Shown: positions 1 to 9,436, counted from the stretch's first letter. The stretch is DNA of 64,000 nucleotides from Candidatus Symbiopectobacterium sp. NZEC151 (GCF_025962655.1 NZ_JAGFPE010000005.1:186001-250000), one strand, 5' to 3'. Made by a program: numbers and translations. The notes: generated by a model from the letters alone, not told the origin.

Positions 1-1216
1 TGCGAGTGGTGCCGGTGTCGTCAAAGGCCAGCGCGGCGAGGCACTGTCCGGCAACCGGAATAAAGAAGTAACCGTTTACCGCAGGCCAGGAGCCAATCAG
101 CGCATAAGCCGGTAACCCCAGTGCCAGCCCGAGCGGCAGCAGGATCAGCGTGGTCGCCGCCTGACTGCTGACCATGGCTGAAACAAAGAACATCATGATG
201 GCGATAAGCCAGGTGTGGGACTGAAGCAGGGTCTGCACTTCCGCTTTGATCAGCCCAATATGGCTGCTGACAAAGGTTTCGCTCATCCAGGCAAGGCCAA
301 ACGCGCACACGATAGCCAGCGCACCGGCACGAAATACGGTGCCGCTCAGGATGTTATCAATCGGTGGGCGACACAGCAGTACGATGATGCAGGAAAAACT
401 CAGCATCACCATTTGAATGGTGGCGGACATCGACAGCGGCTGAAGGCCCTTGGCGGTTTCCACCAGCGGGCGCAAGCCGGGGATCAGACCAAGCAGCACA
501 ATCACCACCGCACCGGTCAGAAACAGCAGCACCGACAGCTTGGCATGCGGTGCGATTTCAACGCTTTTCTGCGTGTGTTCGACAGGTTTAAGCAATCCTG
601 CCGCCAACCGGCGCTGATATTCCGGGTCATCTGCCAGCTCTTTGCCCTTGTTAAACGTAGCCACAGCGCCAGCCGCGACGCCGATCAAGGTGGCAGGCAC
701 GCAAATCATCATAATGGTGGCGATAGAAACCCCCAGCGGTGCCATCAAACCGATCATGGCAGCCATCGCGGCCGAGATCGGGCTGGCGGTAATCGCCTGT
801 TGCGAGGCGATCACGGAAATCGACAGCGGACGTTCCGGGCGGATCCCTGAGCCACGGGCAACTTCAGCGATGACCGGGAGCAGGCTATACACCACGTGCC
901 CGGTGCCCGACATAAAGGTGAAGAGGTAGCAGATAAAGGGGGCCAGCAGGGTAATGTGGCGCGGGTGGCGGCGTAGCATTTTCTCCGCTAACCGTACCAG
1001 AAGATCCAGCCCGCCGGATGCCTGCAACGAGGAGGCTGCCAGCACCACGGCCAGAATAATTAAAATCACGTCAATCGGTGGGGAAGAGGGTGTCAGGCCA
1101 AAAACAAACACCAGTACGGCGACGCCGAGACCGCCCACCATCCCTAAAAATACCCCTCCGACCCTGGCACCAAAAACCAAAGCAACGAGAATAAAGGCTA
1201 ATTCCGTCCAAAACAT
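1..1216 (-). CDS. fraA: FraA, fructose-asparagine transporter of the Dcu family (3' end beyond window)
   Basis: Inner-membrane carrier of the DcuA/DcuB anaerobic C4-dicarboxylate family. About 405 codons are visible from ATG at 1216, preceded by a G-rich ribosome site; the family is about 430-446 residues, so only the C-terminal end is lost at the window edge. The N-terminus MFWTELAF is followed by many hydrophobic segments. Dcu-type motifs such as LQASGGLD, GTGHVVYSLLP and SGIRPERPLS are present. It lies downstream of fraD and fraB on the same strand, as FraA does in the Salmonella fra locus, so uptake of fructose-asparagine is the likely role. By sequence alone a C4-dicarboxylate carrier would also fit; the context decides. 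fraE (asparaginase) would be expected just outside the window. Confidence 0.8.
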   Translation of the reverse strand, partial: MFWTELAFILVALVFGARVGGVFLGMVGGLGVAVLVFVFGLTPSSPPIDVILIILAVVLAASSLQASGGLDLLVRLAEKMLRRHPRHITLLAPFICYLFTFMSGTGHVVYSLLPVIAEVARGSGIRPERPLSISVIASQQAITASPISAAMAAMIGLMAPLGVSIATIMMICVPATLIGVAAGAVATFNKGKELADDPEYQRRLAAGLLKPVEHTQKSVEIAPHAKLSVLLFLTGAVVIVLLGLIPGLRPLVETAKGLQPLSMSATIQMVMLSFSCIIVLLCRPPIDNILSGTVFRAGALAIVCAFGLAWMSETFVSSHIGLIKAEVQTLLQSHTWLIAIMMFFVSAMVSSQAATTLILLPLGLALGLPAYALIGSWPAVNGYFFIPVAGQCLAALAFDDTGTTR

Positions 1217-1251
1217 ACCTACCCCCAGATTATTACGGGCTGAATGCCAGA

Positions 1252-1312
1252 CATCAGTACCCGTCATACTTCACGTTGCAGGCGCGTTGGCTGCAACCCG
1301 AACTATTAAGGG
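1252..1312. repeat. Dispersed intergenic repeat-like element between fraD and fraA
   Basis: The stretch contains CGTCATACTTC and GCGTTGGCTGC, which I recognise as parts of a short dispersed intergenic repeat seen in several enterobacteria (Yersinia, Serratia, Pectobacterium). GTTGCAG and CTGCAAC (about 1274-1296) can form a stem around a 9-base loop. It sits inside the fra operon and might affect mRNA processing between fraD and fraA. I saw no second copy in this window. Confidence 0.45.
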
Positions 1313-1335
1313 TAAATTGTATGAAGGGCCTTTTA

Positions 1336-2181
1336 TTATTCGGAATACGATTTTCCGAACCCGAAGGCACCATAATGATTAAGTACATGGCGTGCCGCTG
1401 TTCCGCCCGCCGTCATGGCTCGAAGGACGTCGTCTTCGCTCGGTTCAGACGGCTTGGCGGTTAACAGCGAGAGCATAAAACCGGTTAAAAATGCATCTCC
1501 GGCACCCAGCGTATCGACCGGTTCGATATATTCCGGCTGCCAGGTGATACGTATTTTTTCAGAATGGTAATAAACATGTTCATGTCCCCGGGTGGCGATA
1601 ATATGGCGACAACCGTAATCATAAAGTTGCCTTATTTTTATTTGTGTTTCGTCGGGTGTTAACGTACCGCAGGAGACAAAACCATAATCCACCCACGGGC
1701 AAACCTGTTTAAAATAGTCATCTGTTCCTCGCGCGGAGAAATCAAATGACAGAGTGATATTGCGCAGTTTTATTTTTTCCAGTTCCGTTTCGAGGTGTCC
1801 GTTTAAACTGGAATGGACCAGGTCAAACTGTGCGATATAATCCATATCCTCGGGTGTCAAATGCAGGGGATGTTCGCGCAATACGCCATTCTTATTGCTG
1901 GTAACAAACTCCCTGTCTCCCTGATTCAACCGAATGCAGGCATAGCCGTTCTCGCCGTCGTAGTGACGACAGCGCTGTGTATCAACGGCCAATTCACGCA
2001 GCGTTGCCTGCACGTGGCGAGCGGCATCGTCACTACCGAACGCCCCTAAAAACGCACTCTCATTACCGGCGAGTCGCGCATAGGCGGCAAAATTCAGCGC
2101 ATTGCCGCCGGGATACATGATGCCGGTGTGCAGATATTTATCGACGACATTGTCACCAATGCCTATCACCTTAATGCTCAT
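1336..2181 (-). CDS. fraD: FraD, fructose-asparagine kinase (PfkB/ribokinase family)
   Basis: 281-residue sugar kinase expected to phosphorylate fructose-asparagine to 6-phosphofructose-asparagine in the cytoplasm. It has the PfkB layout: an N-terminal GGNALNFA substrate-binding segment (about residues 25-32) and the C-terminal signature DTLGAGDAFLTGF (about residue 223 on) with the catalytic Asp. It resembles fructoselysine 6-kinase (FrlD), its closest functional relative. It is 63 bp downstream of fraB and upstream of fraA on the same strand, the gene order of the Salmonella fra locus. That context, more than the protein alone, points to fructose-asparagine rather than fructoselysine. Confidence 0.82.
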   Translation of the reverse strand: MSIKVIGIGDNVVDKYLHTGIMYPGGNALNFAAYARLAGNESAFLGAFGSDDAARHVQATLRELAVDTQRCRHYDGENGYACIRLNQGDREFVTSNKNGVLREHPLHLTPEDMDYIAQFDLVHSSLNGHLETELEKIKLRNITLSFDFSARGTDDYFKQVCPWVDYGFVSCGTLTPDETQIKIRQLYDYGCRHIIATRGHEHVYYHSEKIRITWQPEYIEPVDTLGAGDAFLTGFMLSLLTAKPSEPSEDDVLRAMTAGGTAARHVLNHYGAFGFGKSYSE

Positions 2182-2244
2182 CGTGATTCCTTATGCGCGA
2201 ACGTTATTGGGGGCGTCCCTGCCAGTCTATTTCCCCAGGTGTTA

Positions 2245-3222
2245 TCAGTATTCCACTTTCCACATATAACGGCGGGTGGTTAATGGGTGTTGGCGAATCT
2301 CTGCCAGCGCGCGGTTATATACCGGGTACACGTTGTTAAACAGTGAGTGGTTAAAATAATCAATCACACTGGGTTTGATGGTGGATAGGCCCAATTCTTT
2401 CGCATCTACCACTTCTATCCGACGGCCATATTTTTTCAAAAAATTAAGGGCGCGCTCATCGACGGCGCGCGCGCTGCCTTCAGAAAACTGGAAAAAGAAG
2501 GGGGTGTTGGCATCGGTAATTTCAAAAGGACCGTGGAAAAATTCGCCGCTGTGAATACAGGCAGAATGGATCCATTGCATTTCCATAAAAATGCAGATGC
2601 TTTGCAAATAGGCCGCACCGTAACCGGCTCCGCTGGCCATGGTATAAATCACCTTGTCATCTTTATATTCCTGAGCGAAGGCCGCAGCCCGTTTGCTCAG
2701 GTGTTCACAGGCACGATAAACAATGCGGTTGATTTTGCTCAGACCATCCTGGAAATCATCATAATGGGCATAGCCTTCGGTCTGGTGCAGGATCTCTACG
2801 GCGCTGATAAGCCCTTTCAGCGTTTTCTCCTGCGCGATATCTTTGCCATCGCCAAAGCTGTAGCTTTCAACAAAATCGCAGTGAGCTACCAGCGGTGAAT
2901 CCGTTACCCAGGTTAACCCGATAACCGGCACGCCACGGCTTTGCGCCAGCGCTGCCGCCTGAATGGTTTCCGGCGTGTTTCCCTTGTGAGACGCTACGAC
3001 GACGATGGCATTTTCACCCAGTGCTACCGGCGGGTTATGGATAAACTCTCCGCTGTTATACAGCCCGACAGACACCGTTGTTGCCTCTTTCTCAATAAAG
3101 GCTTTCGCCGGATAAAACGCCGCATAGGAGCCCCCGCAGGCGACGTAGTAAACGTGCTTAACGCCCCCTTTCTCCGTTTTGCTGGCTACGATGTCGCTGA
3201 TAATCTGTTTAATACTCATCAC
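2245..3222 (-). CDS. fraB: FraB, 6-phosphofructose-asparagine deglycase
   Basis: 325-residue SIS-domain enzyme expected to convert 6-phosphofructose-asparagine to glucose 6-phosphate and aspartate. The sequence follows Salmonella FraB almost throughout: VYYVACGGSYAAFYPAKAF near residue 24, SHKGNTPETI near 78, ICIFMEMQWIHSACIHSGEF near 210 and the C-terminus RRYMWKVEY. These SIS motifs bind the sugar phosphate. The match is much closer to FraB than to the FrlB deglycase of the fructoselysine pathway, which makes this the best marker of the locus. It is the first gene of the fraB-fraD-fraA unit. Two adjacent Met codons (3222 and 3219) are possible starts. Confidence 0.9.
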   Translation of the reverse strand: MMSIKQIISDIVASKTEKGGVKHVYYVACGGSYAAFYPAKAFIEKEATTVSVGLYNSGEFIHNPPVALGENAIVVVASHKGNTPETIQAAALAQSRGVPVIGLTWVTDSPLVAHCDFVESYSFGDGKDIAQEKTLKGLISAVEILHQTEGYAHYDDFQDGLSKINRIVYRACEHLSKRAAAFAQEYKDDKVIYTMASGAGYGAAYLQSICIFMEMQWIHSACIHSGEFFHGPFEITDANTPFFFQFSEGSARAVDERALNFLKKYGRRIEVVDAKELGLSTIKPSVIDYFNHSLFNNVYPVYNRALAEIRQHPLTTRRYMWKVEY

Positions 3223-3272
3223 TTTTCCTCTTCGGTCGCTGCCGACATTGGCGCTATCACGTCATGCCTTGC

Positions 3273-3332
3273 ACATTGAATCTTCAATGTATCTAAATGT
3301 ATTGTTATATGTGTATAACATTGAGATACATT
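3273..3332. promoter_or_regulatory. Two dyads upstream of fraB, candidate FraR operators
   Basis: Positions 3273-3290 form a perfect palindrome, ACATTGAA-TC-TTCAATGT. Directly next to it, 3286-3332 is a 47-bp near-palindrome with outer arms AATGTATCT and AGATACATT and an inner pair ATGTTATA/TATAACA-like. The two share bases 3286-3290. They lie between fraB and the upstream fraR on the promoter side of fraB, and GntR/HutC proteins bind AT-rich dyads of this kind. Binding by FraR is inferred. Confidence 0.6.
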
Positions 3333-3353
3333 TATGGCAATACACGCGACCAT

Positions 3354-3387
3354 AAAAAATCGGGACCCGCGATGCGGATCCCGATTT
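3354..3387 (-). terminator. Intrinsic terminator of fraR
   Basis: Read on the minus strand, AAATCGGGATCCGC pairs with GCGGGTCCCGATTT around a 3-4 base loop, and a run of T follows. It is downstream of the fraR stop and upstream of the fraB operators, so fraR and fraBDA are probably separate transcripts. Confidence 0.8.
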
Positions 3388-3426
3388 AAGCCGTAACAGG
3401 ACGCGATGAACAGAAAGAAAAAGTGA

Positions 3427-4143
3427 TTACACGGTGAAACGCAGCTTGTCACCGACCACCAGTTGGTGGGAAATGCATGAGATATCGCGGTGGTTGTCTA
3501 CCATTTCACTCATGATCGAGATGAGCGGATGGCGCTCGGCGACGCCAAGGTAGTGTGCGACGTCGAAATTGGCGTACACCAGTTCGATTACTTTGCTGGA
3601 GTGGGTAAACCACAGATCGTAGCGTTGGCGCAGGACGTCATACAGCGAGTTATTATTCAGATCTTCGTTGATCAGGAAGGCAAAACGCGGCGGAAACCAT
3701 ACGGTTTCCAGCGAAACGGGCACCTCGTCGGCATAGCGAATGCGCTCCAGCACCACCGCTTTTTCCTCTTTGCCCATGCCAAAGCGTTCACGAATCTCTT
3801 TGTTGGCGGGTTCGAACACGGATTTGATGGTGCGAGCGCCGGGTCGCCGCCCCTGTGAACGACACAGTTCACTAAAGCTCATGATACCCGTCATGCTGCG
3901 CTGAAATTTCTCTTCTGATACAAAGGTGCCTTTACCCGATACGCGGGTCAGCAGCTTCTCACGCGTCAATGCATCCAGCGCTTTGCGTACCGTGACGCGG
4001 CTGACATTCCAGCTGGCGCTCAGATCGTTCTCGGTCGGGATTTGCTGGCCGGGCGGAAATTCACCGCTGAGAATCGCCTCTTTCAGCGCTTCTTCAAGCT
4101 GTTTATACAGCGGTGTTGCACTCGTGGTATCCGGCAGATTCAC
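3427..4143 (-). CDS. fraR: FraR, GntR/HutC-family regulator of the fra locus
   Basis: 238-residue transcription factor with an N-terminal GntR winged helix-turn-helix (about residues 10-75, including PGQQIPTENDLSASWNVSRV and the wing GKGTFVSEE) and a C-terminal UTRA ligand-binding domain (about 95-230). The HutC subfamily senses sugars and sugar phosphates, so a phosphorylated fra intermediate is a plausible inducer. It is encoded upstream of fraB on the same strand but separated by a terminator and by the candidate operators. The assignment as FraR rests on this position next to fraB. Its own promoter region also holds a dyad (4147-4199), which suggests autoregulation. Confidence 0.8.
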   Translation of the reverse strand: MNLPDTTSATPLYKQLEEALKEAILSGEFPPGQQIPTENDLSASWNVSRVTVRKALDALTREKLLTRVSGKGTFVSEEKFQRSMTGIMSFSELCRSQGRRPGARTIKSVFEPANKEIRERFGMGKEEKAVVLERIRYADEVPVSLETVWFPPRFAFLINEDLNNNSLYDVLRQRYDLWFTHSSKVIELVYANFDVAHYLGVAERHPLISIMSEMVDNHRDISCISHQLVVGDKLRFTV

Positions 4144-4146
4144 GTT

Positions 4147-4199
4147 AAGTATCCTTTTGTATTATCCTCGCCCTCGCGCAAGGATAGCATACAATACTT
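4147..4199. promoter_or_regulatory. Nested dyad upstream of fraR, candidate autoregulatory site
   Basis: AAGTAT (4147-4152) mirrors ATACTT (4194-4199). Inside it, TTGTATTATCCT (4157-4168) mirrors AGGATAGCATACAA (4181-4194) with two extra bases. The dyad ends 4 bp from the fraR start. The TGTAT core recurs in the fraB dyads, so FraR could bind both, but this is inference. Confidence 0.4.
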
Positions 4200-4274
4200 T
4201 CTCTTATGGATACCGTTGGCCTGCGTAACGCATACCGGTCGTGTGCAACGCCCGCTGTCGTTGATTTTAACCGC

Positions 4275-5885
4275 TCAGGAAGAGGCCGCCAGACGCGGAA
4301 TAAACGCGGTTGTCTGCTCCTGATAGCGCGGTACATCGTTGACCTGGAAAATCGCCACCGCCTGCGTGAGCTGGCGTGCTTGTTCTTCCAGCGATGCCGC
4401 TGCGGCAGCGGATTGTTGCACCAGCGCGGCGTTTTGTTGCGTGACGCCATCGATATCATTAATTGCCTGGCTTACCTGATGGATGCCCTGACTTTGTTCA
4501 TCGGACGCGGTAGCAATCTCTTCGATCAACGCATTCACCTGACCGATGGCCTCAATAATGCTATCCATCACATCGCCGGTGCGGGTTACATGACGCGCAC
4601 CGGCATCGACGCGCTCGACGGATTCGGCAATCAGGGTTTCAATGTCTTTGGCGGCCTGCGCACTTTTTTGCGCCAGATTGCGCACTTCACTGGCAACCAC
4701 GGCAAAGCCGCGTCCTTGCTCACCGGCGCGCGCCGCTTCGACCGCCGCGTTCAGCGCGAGAATATTGGTCTGGAACGCGATGCTGTTGATCATGCTGGTG
4801 ATGTCAGTGATTTTATGCGAGCTGGCGGCGATGCTGTCCATAATGCCACCCAGCTCTTTGCCCATTTCCCAGCCCTGTTTCGCCACGCCGGTGGCCTTTT
4901 CTGCCAGACGCGTGGCCTGATGGACATTGTCGGTGTTGTGCTTGAGCGTGGTCCCCAACTGCTCCATGCTGGCCGCCGTTTGTTGCAGTGCTGCCGCCTG
5001 CTGCTCGGTACGGCTGGAGAGATCGTTATTGCCCGCATAGATCTCCGACGTACCCACGTAGATGGCGTCGGCGCTGCCGCGAATAGCAATGACGGTTGCC
5101 TTCAGGCTGTCCTGCATTTCCCGTAAATAGGGCACTAACTGCCCGGCGTCGTTGCGGCCAAAGCCATCCAGATTTTTCTCCAGCTTGCCTTCGGTCAGGG
5201 TGCGGAAATGATAGCGGATCGCGGTGAGCGGCTTGATGACGCAGCCGACCAGATAGCGATCGGTGAGCAACAGAATCACCGCACCGGCCAGCAGTGCCGC
5301 CATCAGGATGTTTTTGCACCATGACACCAGACGATCGATGGTTTGCACGGTTTGGTTATCGGCGGCGACTGCCTGATAGCCATTGACGGCCGCAATAAAC
5401 TTTTCATTCAACGGATGAAAATCATCGCGGAATACGCGCCGATATTCGGCAAATTTTTTCTCTTGCAGCGCGCTCATCATCGGTTGCAAACCCTGTTGCA
5501 GGACGTTCTGCCAGTTTTGCACGGTTTCATCGACCGTTTGCTGCGCAACCTGCGGGTGGGGCATGACTTTGAAGGCGTCCAGACTGGCGGCGCTGTTTTT
5601 GTATTCGTCGACCGCCTGCGCCAGCGTGGCATCGACGTCGGTCAGTTTGCCGCTTTGCATCAGCGTCACCACCTGATTAAGGCGGATTGCGGTGTTCATG
5701 GATTGATTGGCACCCTTGGTCAGCATATTCAGCCCTTCCACCTGGGTGTTACCCACGATCAAATAGTGCGTTGCCTGATTAAGGGCGGAGAGCGTAAACC
5801 ACGCCACGCCGCCCCACAGCAAAAGAAACAGCGTCAACACCATCAGCAGCACCTTTCTGATGGTCATATTGCGTAAAAAAGACAT
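4275..5885 (-). CDS. Methyl-accepting chemotaxis protein, Tar-like
   Basis: 536-residue transmembrane chemoreceptor. The start [12 protein letters not shown] at 5885 has an AGGT ribosome site and begins a first membrane helix (about residues 10-32). A periplasmic helical-bundle sensor follows to about residue 190, then a second helix and a HAMP domain (about 210-260). The cytoplasmic signalling domain carries the hairpin tip with [21 protein letters not shown]. The C-terminus (IPRLAASS) lacks a CheR/CheB-tethering pentapeptide, so adaptation would depend on other receptors. The ligand is unknown. I saw no clear sigma28 promoter in its upstream region. The reading frame continues upstream to 5987 without support for an earlier start. 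Confidence 0.88.
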   Translation of the reverse strand: MSFLRNMTIRKVLLMVLTLFLLLWGGVAWFTLSALNQATHYLIVGNTQVEGLNMLTKGANQSMNTAIRLNQVVTLMQSGKLTDVDATLAQAVDEYKNSAASLDAFKVMPHPQVAQQTVDETVQNWQNVLQQGLQPMMSALQEKKFAEYRRVFRDDFHPLNEKFIAAVNGYQAVAADNQTVQTIDRLVSWCKNILMAALLAGAVILLLTDRYLVGCVIKPLTAIRYHFRTLTEGKLEKNLDGFGRNDAGQLVPYLREMQDSLKATVIAIRGSADAIYVGTSEIYAGNNDLSSRTEQQAAALQQTAASMEQLGTTLKHNTDNVHQATRLAEKATGVAKQGWEMGKELGGIMDSIAASSHKITDITSMINSIAFQTNILALNAAVEAARAGEQGRGFAVVASEVRNLAQKSAQAAKDIETLIAESVERVDAGARHVTRTGDVMDSIIEAIGQVNALIEEIATASDEQSQGIHQVSQAINDIDGVTQQNAALVQQSAAAAASLEEQARQLTQAVAIFQVNDVPRYQEQTTAFIPRLAASS

Positions 5886-6345
5886 GGTGATACCTATCCA
5901 CTTTCCAACCCCTGGTGATGTTAAGCTACGGCAAGATACGGGAATTCTTACATACGTCTTTTTTATAGGTCGAGGGCAGTATAACAAGCTGAAATTGTTG
6001 AAAGTTACCTAATGTAAACCCCAATCGCGTTCGGAGGATATGTCGATAAGGGATGCTCGTGGTATGCTCAAGTAAAAAACGTTTATTCCCATCATGCTTT
6101 ACAGGGCGTGTGCCTTTGCGTGAGCAGCCAACGCTGCGTTATTTATGTTGCTTTTATGTAAACGGAATTAACAAAACGTTCAAAAATTGATATGCTGGAG
6201 TGCATGACGATCTTACTGCCGGATACGCCACCCTACATTTTCACAGGCGGAGGACACATCGCCTGACGCGTAACCGGGTATGGACATCACAACCGGGAGC
6301 GAGAGCGCCGGACATAACGAAGACAATGAGAGCGAGGAGAGAATC
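5886..6345. other. Intergenic region between the chemoreceptor gene and acnB
   Basis: This 460-bp divergent region holds the acnB promoter (listed separately) and a leader of roughly 140 bases. AAAACGTTCAAA at about 6174-6185 resembles half of a Cra (FruR) site and overlaps the promoter spacer; this is only suggestive. No small gene could be supported. Confidence 0.5.
6168..6196 (+). promoter_or_regulatory. Predicted sigma70 promoter of acnB
   Basis: TTAACA (6168-6173) matches the -35 consensus in five of six positions and TATGCT (6191-6196) matches the -10 in four of six, with the ideal 17-bp spacer. Transcription would start near 6203. Confidence 0.5.
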
Positions 6346-8943
6346 GTGCTAGAAGAATATCGCAAGCACGTGGCCGACCGGGCTGCACAGGGCATCGTAC
6401 CCAAGCCGTTAGACGCTTCACAGATGGCAGCGCTGGTAGACGCGCTGAAGAAACCGCCTGTTGGCGAAGAAGAGGTGTTGCTGGATCTGCTGGTGAACCG
6501 CGTACCGCCGGGCGTTGATGAAGCCGCCTATGTAAAAGCCGGTTTTCTGGCGGCTGTTGCAAAAGGGGAGGCCCACTCTCCGTTGGTCAGCCCGGAAAAA
6601 GCCGTCGAACTGCTTGGCACCATGCAAGGCGGTTATAACATCCATCCGCTGATTGACGCGCTGGACAATGAGGCGCTGGCTCCCATTGCCGCCGATGCGC
6701 TGTCGCACACGCTGCTGATGTTCGATAACTTCTACGATGTGGAAGAGAAGGCTAAAGCAGGTAATGTGCACGCCAAACGCGTGGTGCAATCCTGGGCCGA
6801 TGCCGAATGGTTCCTGTCTCGCCCTAAACTGGCGGAGAAAATTACCGTCACCGTTTTTAAAGTCACCGGTGAAACCAATACCGATGACCTCTCTCCGGCA
6901 CCCGATGCCTGGTCTCGCCCTGATATCCCACTGCATGCGCTGGCGATGCTGAAAAACGCCCGCGATGGCATTACGCCGGATCAACCCGGTGCCGTTGGCC
7001 CAATCAAACAGATTGAAGCGCTCAACCAGAAAGGATACCCGCTGGCCTATGTGGGCGATGTGGTGGGAACCGGTTCTTCGCGTAAATCCGCCACCAACTC
7101 GGTGCTGTGGTTTATGGGTGAAGATATCCCTCACGTGCCGAACAAGCGCGGTGGCGGTGTGGTGCTGGGCGGCAAAATCGCCCCCATCTTCTTCAACACC
7201 ATGGAAGATGCGGGCGCGTTGCCGATCGAAGTGGATGTGAATGAATTAAACATGGGCGATGTGATCGACATCTACCCCTACCAAGGCGAAGTTCGCCTGC
7301 ACGACAGTGACACCGTGCTGGCAACCTTTGCACTGAAAACCGACGTACTGCTGGATGAAGTGCGTGCGGGCGGGCGTATTCCGCTGATCATTGGTCGCGG
7401 TCTGACCACCAAAGCGCGCGAAGCGCTGGGCCTGCCGGTGAGCGATGTCTTCCGTCAGGCGAAGGATGTGGCGCAAAGTACGCGCGGCTTCTCACTGGCG
7501 CAGAAGATGGTGGGCCGCGCCTGTGGCGTTGCCGGGATTCGTCCGGATCAGTATTGCGAACCCAAGATGACCTCCGTCGGCTCTCAGGACACCACCGGTC
7601 CGATGACCCGTGATGAACTGAAAGATCTGGCCTGCCTTGGCTTCTCTGCCGATCTGGTGATGCAGTCATTCTGTCACACGGCCGCCTATCCGAAGCCGGT
7701 TGACGTCACCACGCATCACACGCTGCCGGACTTTATCATGAACCGCGGCGGTGTTTCCCTGCGTCCGGGCGATGGTGTGATCCACTCCTGGCTCAACCGC
7801 ATGCTGCTGCCGGATACGGTAGGCACCGGCGGTGACTCCCATACCCGTTTCCCGATTGGTATTTCCTTCCCGGCAGGGTCCGGGCTGGTGGCGTTTGCTG
7901 CCGCCACCGGTGTGATGCCGTTGGATATGCCGGAATCGGTGCTGGTGCGCTTTAAAGGCAAGATGCAGCCGGGGATTACCCTGCGCGATCTGGTGCATGC
8001 CATCCCGCTGTACGCCATCAAACAGGGCTTGTTGACCGTTGAGAAGAAAGGCAAGAAGAACATCTTCTCTGGCCGTATTCTGGAAATCGAAGGGTTGCCC
8101 GATCTGAAAGTGGAGCAGGCATTTGAACTCACCGATGCGTCAGCAGAGCGTTCTGCCGCCGGGTGTACCATCAAGCTGGATAAAGCCCCGATCATCGAGT
8201 ACCTGAACTCTAACATCGTGCTGCTCAAGTGGATGATCGCCGAAGGCTACGGCGATCGTCGTACGCTGGAGCGTCGCGTGCAGGGCATGGAAAAATGGCT
8301 GGCCGATCCGCAACTGCTGGAAGCCGATCCCGATGCGGAATACGCCGCGGTGATCGATATCGATCTGGCGGACATCAAAGAGCCGATCCTGTGTGCGCCG
8401 AACGATCCGGACGATGCGCGCTGGCTGTCGGATGTGCAGGGCGAGAAGATTGACGAAGTGTTTATCGGCTCCTGCATGACCAACATCGGCCACTTCCGTG
8501 CGGCGGGTAAGCTGCTGGATCAGCACAAAGGCCAACTGCCGACGCGCCTGTGGGTTGCGCCGCCGACCAAGATGGACGCCGCGCAACTGACAGAAGAGGG
8601 CTATTACAGCGTGTTTGGCAAGAGCGGTGCGCGCGTTGAGATCCCAGGCTGCTCCTTGTGTATGGGCAATCAGGCGCGGGTGGCCGATGGCGCAACGGTG
8701 GTGTCTACCTCCACCCGTAACTTCCCGAACCGTTTAGGCACCGGCGCTAATGTCTATCTGGCGTCTGCGGAGCTGGCGGCGGTGGCGTCACTGCTGGGCA
8801 AACTGCCGACCCCCGACGAATATCTCGCCGCGATGGCTCAGGTGGATAAAACCGCGCAGGATACTTATCGCTACCTGAATTTCGATCGGCTGGATCAGTA
8901 TACGGCGAAAGCGGACGGGGTGATTTTCCAAAGCGCTGTCTAA
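6346..8943 (+). CDS. acnB: Aconitate hydratase B
   Basis: 865-residue iron-sulfur aconitase that interconverts citrate and isocitrate in the TCA cycle; it can also act on 2-methyl-cis-aconitate and as an RNA-binding regulator when the cluster is lost. I chose the GTG at 6346 because it follows AGGAGAG at the right distance, begins [16 protein letters not shown] like E. coli AcnB, and gives exactly the E. coli length. The longer in-frame start at 6280 adds a charged 22-residue tail with no counterpart. Cluster-binding cysteines are seen in GSCMTNIG (about residue 710) and CSLCMGNQ (about 769-772). An intrinsic terminator follows at 8968. yacL is the next chromosomal backbone gene, as in E. coli, although two extra small ORFs lie between. 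Confidence 0.97.
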   Translation: MLEEYRKHVADRAAQGIVPKPLDASQMAALVDALKKPPVGEEEVLLDLLVNRVPPGVDEAAYVKAGFLAAVAKGEAHSPLVSPEKAVELLGTMQGGYNIHPLIDALDNEALAPIAADALSHTLLMFDNFYDVEEKAKAGNVHAKRVVQSWADAEWFLSRPKLAEKITVTVFKVTGETNTDDLSPAPDAWSRPDIPLHALAMLKNARDGITPDQPGAVGPIKQIEALNQKGYPLAYVGDVVGTGSSRKSATNSVLWFMGEDIPHVPNKRGGGVVLGGKIAPIFFNTMEDAGALPIEVDVNELNMGDVIDIYPYQGEVRLHDSDTVLATFALKTDVLLDEVRAGGRIPLIIGRGLTTKAREALGLPVSDVFRQAKDVAQSTRGFSLAQKMVGRACGVAGIRPDQYCEPKMTSVGSQDTTGPMTRDELKDLACLGFSADLVMQSFCHTAAYPKPVDVTTHHTLPDFIMNRGGVSLRPGDGVIHSWLNRMLLPDTVGTGGDSHTRFPIGISFPAGSGLVAFAAATGVMPLDMPESVLVRFKGKMQPGITLRDLVHAIPLYAIKQGLLTVEKKGKKNIFSGRILEIEGLPDLKVEQAFELTDASAERSAAGCTIKLDKAPIIEYLNSNIVLLKWMIAEGYGDRRTLERRVQGMEKWLADPQLLEADPDAEYAAVIDIDLADIKEPILCAPNDPDDARWLSDVQGEKIDEVFIGSCMTNIGHFRAAGKLLDQHKGQLPTRLWVAPPTKMDAAQLTEEGYYSVFGKSGARVEIPGCSLCMGNQARVADGATVVSTSTRNFPNRLGTGANVYLASAELAAVASLLGKLPTPDEYLAAMAQVDKTAQDTYRYLNFDRLDQYTAKADGVIFQSAV

Positions 8944-9235
8944 TTTCTGTGTGTGATAAATACGACAAGAGCCCCTGATGATAGGGGCTCTTTTTTTTGT
9001 CCGATCGCCGTTGAGCACGCAGGTAGGCTTCTGCATGGCCGATGCAGCGCTTAAACAGCGTGTCCAGAATGCGTTTATCCTCCGGAGTCATTGACGGTGT
9101 TATCTTAGGGCGCTCAAGCGTGTTGGTGATGCGGTTGAACATCGCGGCTATGCCAACCGGCCTTCCTTTTGAATCCTCATAAATACGGTCGTCCCTTGGG
9201 GATACGCCGCCCGCTGCTACGCCAGGTATATCCAT
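8747..9235 (-). pseudogene. Small prophage-like ORF, antisense and 3'-extended into acnB
   Basis: The frame starts at 9235 (MDIPGVAAGGVSPRDD) and gives about 85 credible residues, including YEDSKGRPVGIAAMF, TPEDKRILDTLFKRC and AEAYLRAQRRSDKK. It then runs through the acnB terminator and about 200 bp of acnB on the opposite strand. That tail is proline- and arginine-rich and is almost certainly not native, so the gene looks truncated and has lost its own stop. I recall similar short proteins from lambdoid and P2-like phages but cannot name the family. Its ATG directly follows the TAA of the upstream ORF, the packing of phage cassettes. Confidence 0.45.
8968..8998 (+). terminator. Intrinsic terminator of acnB
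   Basis: AGAGCCCCT and AGGGGCTCT form a perfect 9-bp stem around GATGAT, followed by eight T residues. Confidence 0.92.
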
Positions 9236-9436
9236 TTAGTGCTCCATGCAGTATTCCGTGTCTGGCGAGTGTAAAGCATCTTTTTTTTCAGCCGGGGCAA
9301 GCGGCTGGCTTATTGTCACAGTATTTATTGTTGGTTTCTTCCAGAGAAACGTGCGCGTTTTGTCGCAATAGCGGGTATCATCCCCGCCGCGCTGCGCGAC
9401 CTTGCAATATTTGCAGGCTATCACTGTGAGATGCAC
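9236..9436 (-). CDS. Small cysteine-containing hypothetical protein, possibly phage-derived
   Basis: 66-residue ORF, MHLTVIACKYCKVAQ with CKYC near residue 8, then RYCDKTRTFLWKKP and a final Cys. The CxxC could begin a small zinc knuckle. Its TAA directly abuts the ATG of the next ORF, which suggests coupled expression. Both lie in a 540-bp gap between acnB and yacL that is much shorter in E. coli, so the pair looks inserted. Function unknown. A chance ORF cannot be excluded. Confidence 0.4.
   Translation of the reverse strand: MHLTVIACKYCKVAQRGGDDTRYCDKTRTFLWKKPTINTVTISQPLAPAEKKDALHSPDTEYCMEH

Noticed and set aside
215-1382. Plus-strand ORFs opposite fraA
   Set aside because: They are shadows of the long hydrophobic fraA frame; their residue makeup (His, Arg and Gln runs) is not protein-like.
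1336-3222. Assignment of the locus to fructoselysine (frl) use
   Set aside because: The deglycase follows Salmonella FraB far more closely than FrlB, and the transporter is Dcu-like as FraA, not an FrlA-type permease.
6280-6345. Longer acnB start giving an 887-residue protein
   Set aside because: The extra residues have no counterpart in AcnB, while GTG 6346 has a strong ribosome site and gives the exact family length.
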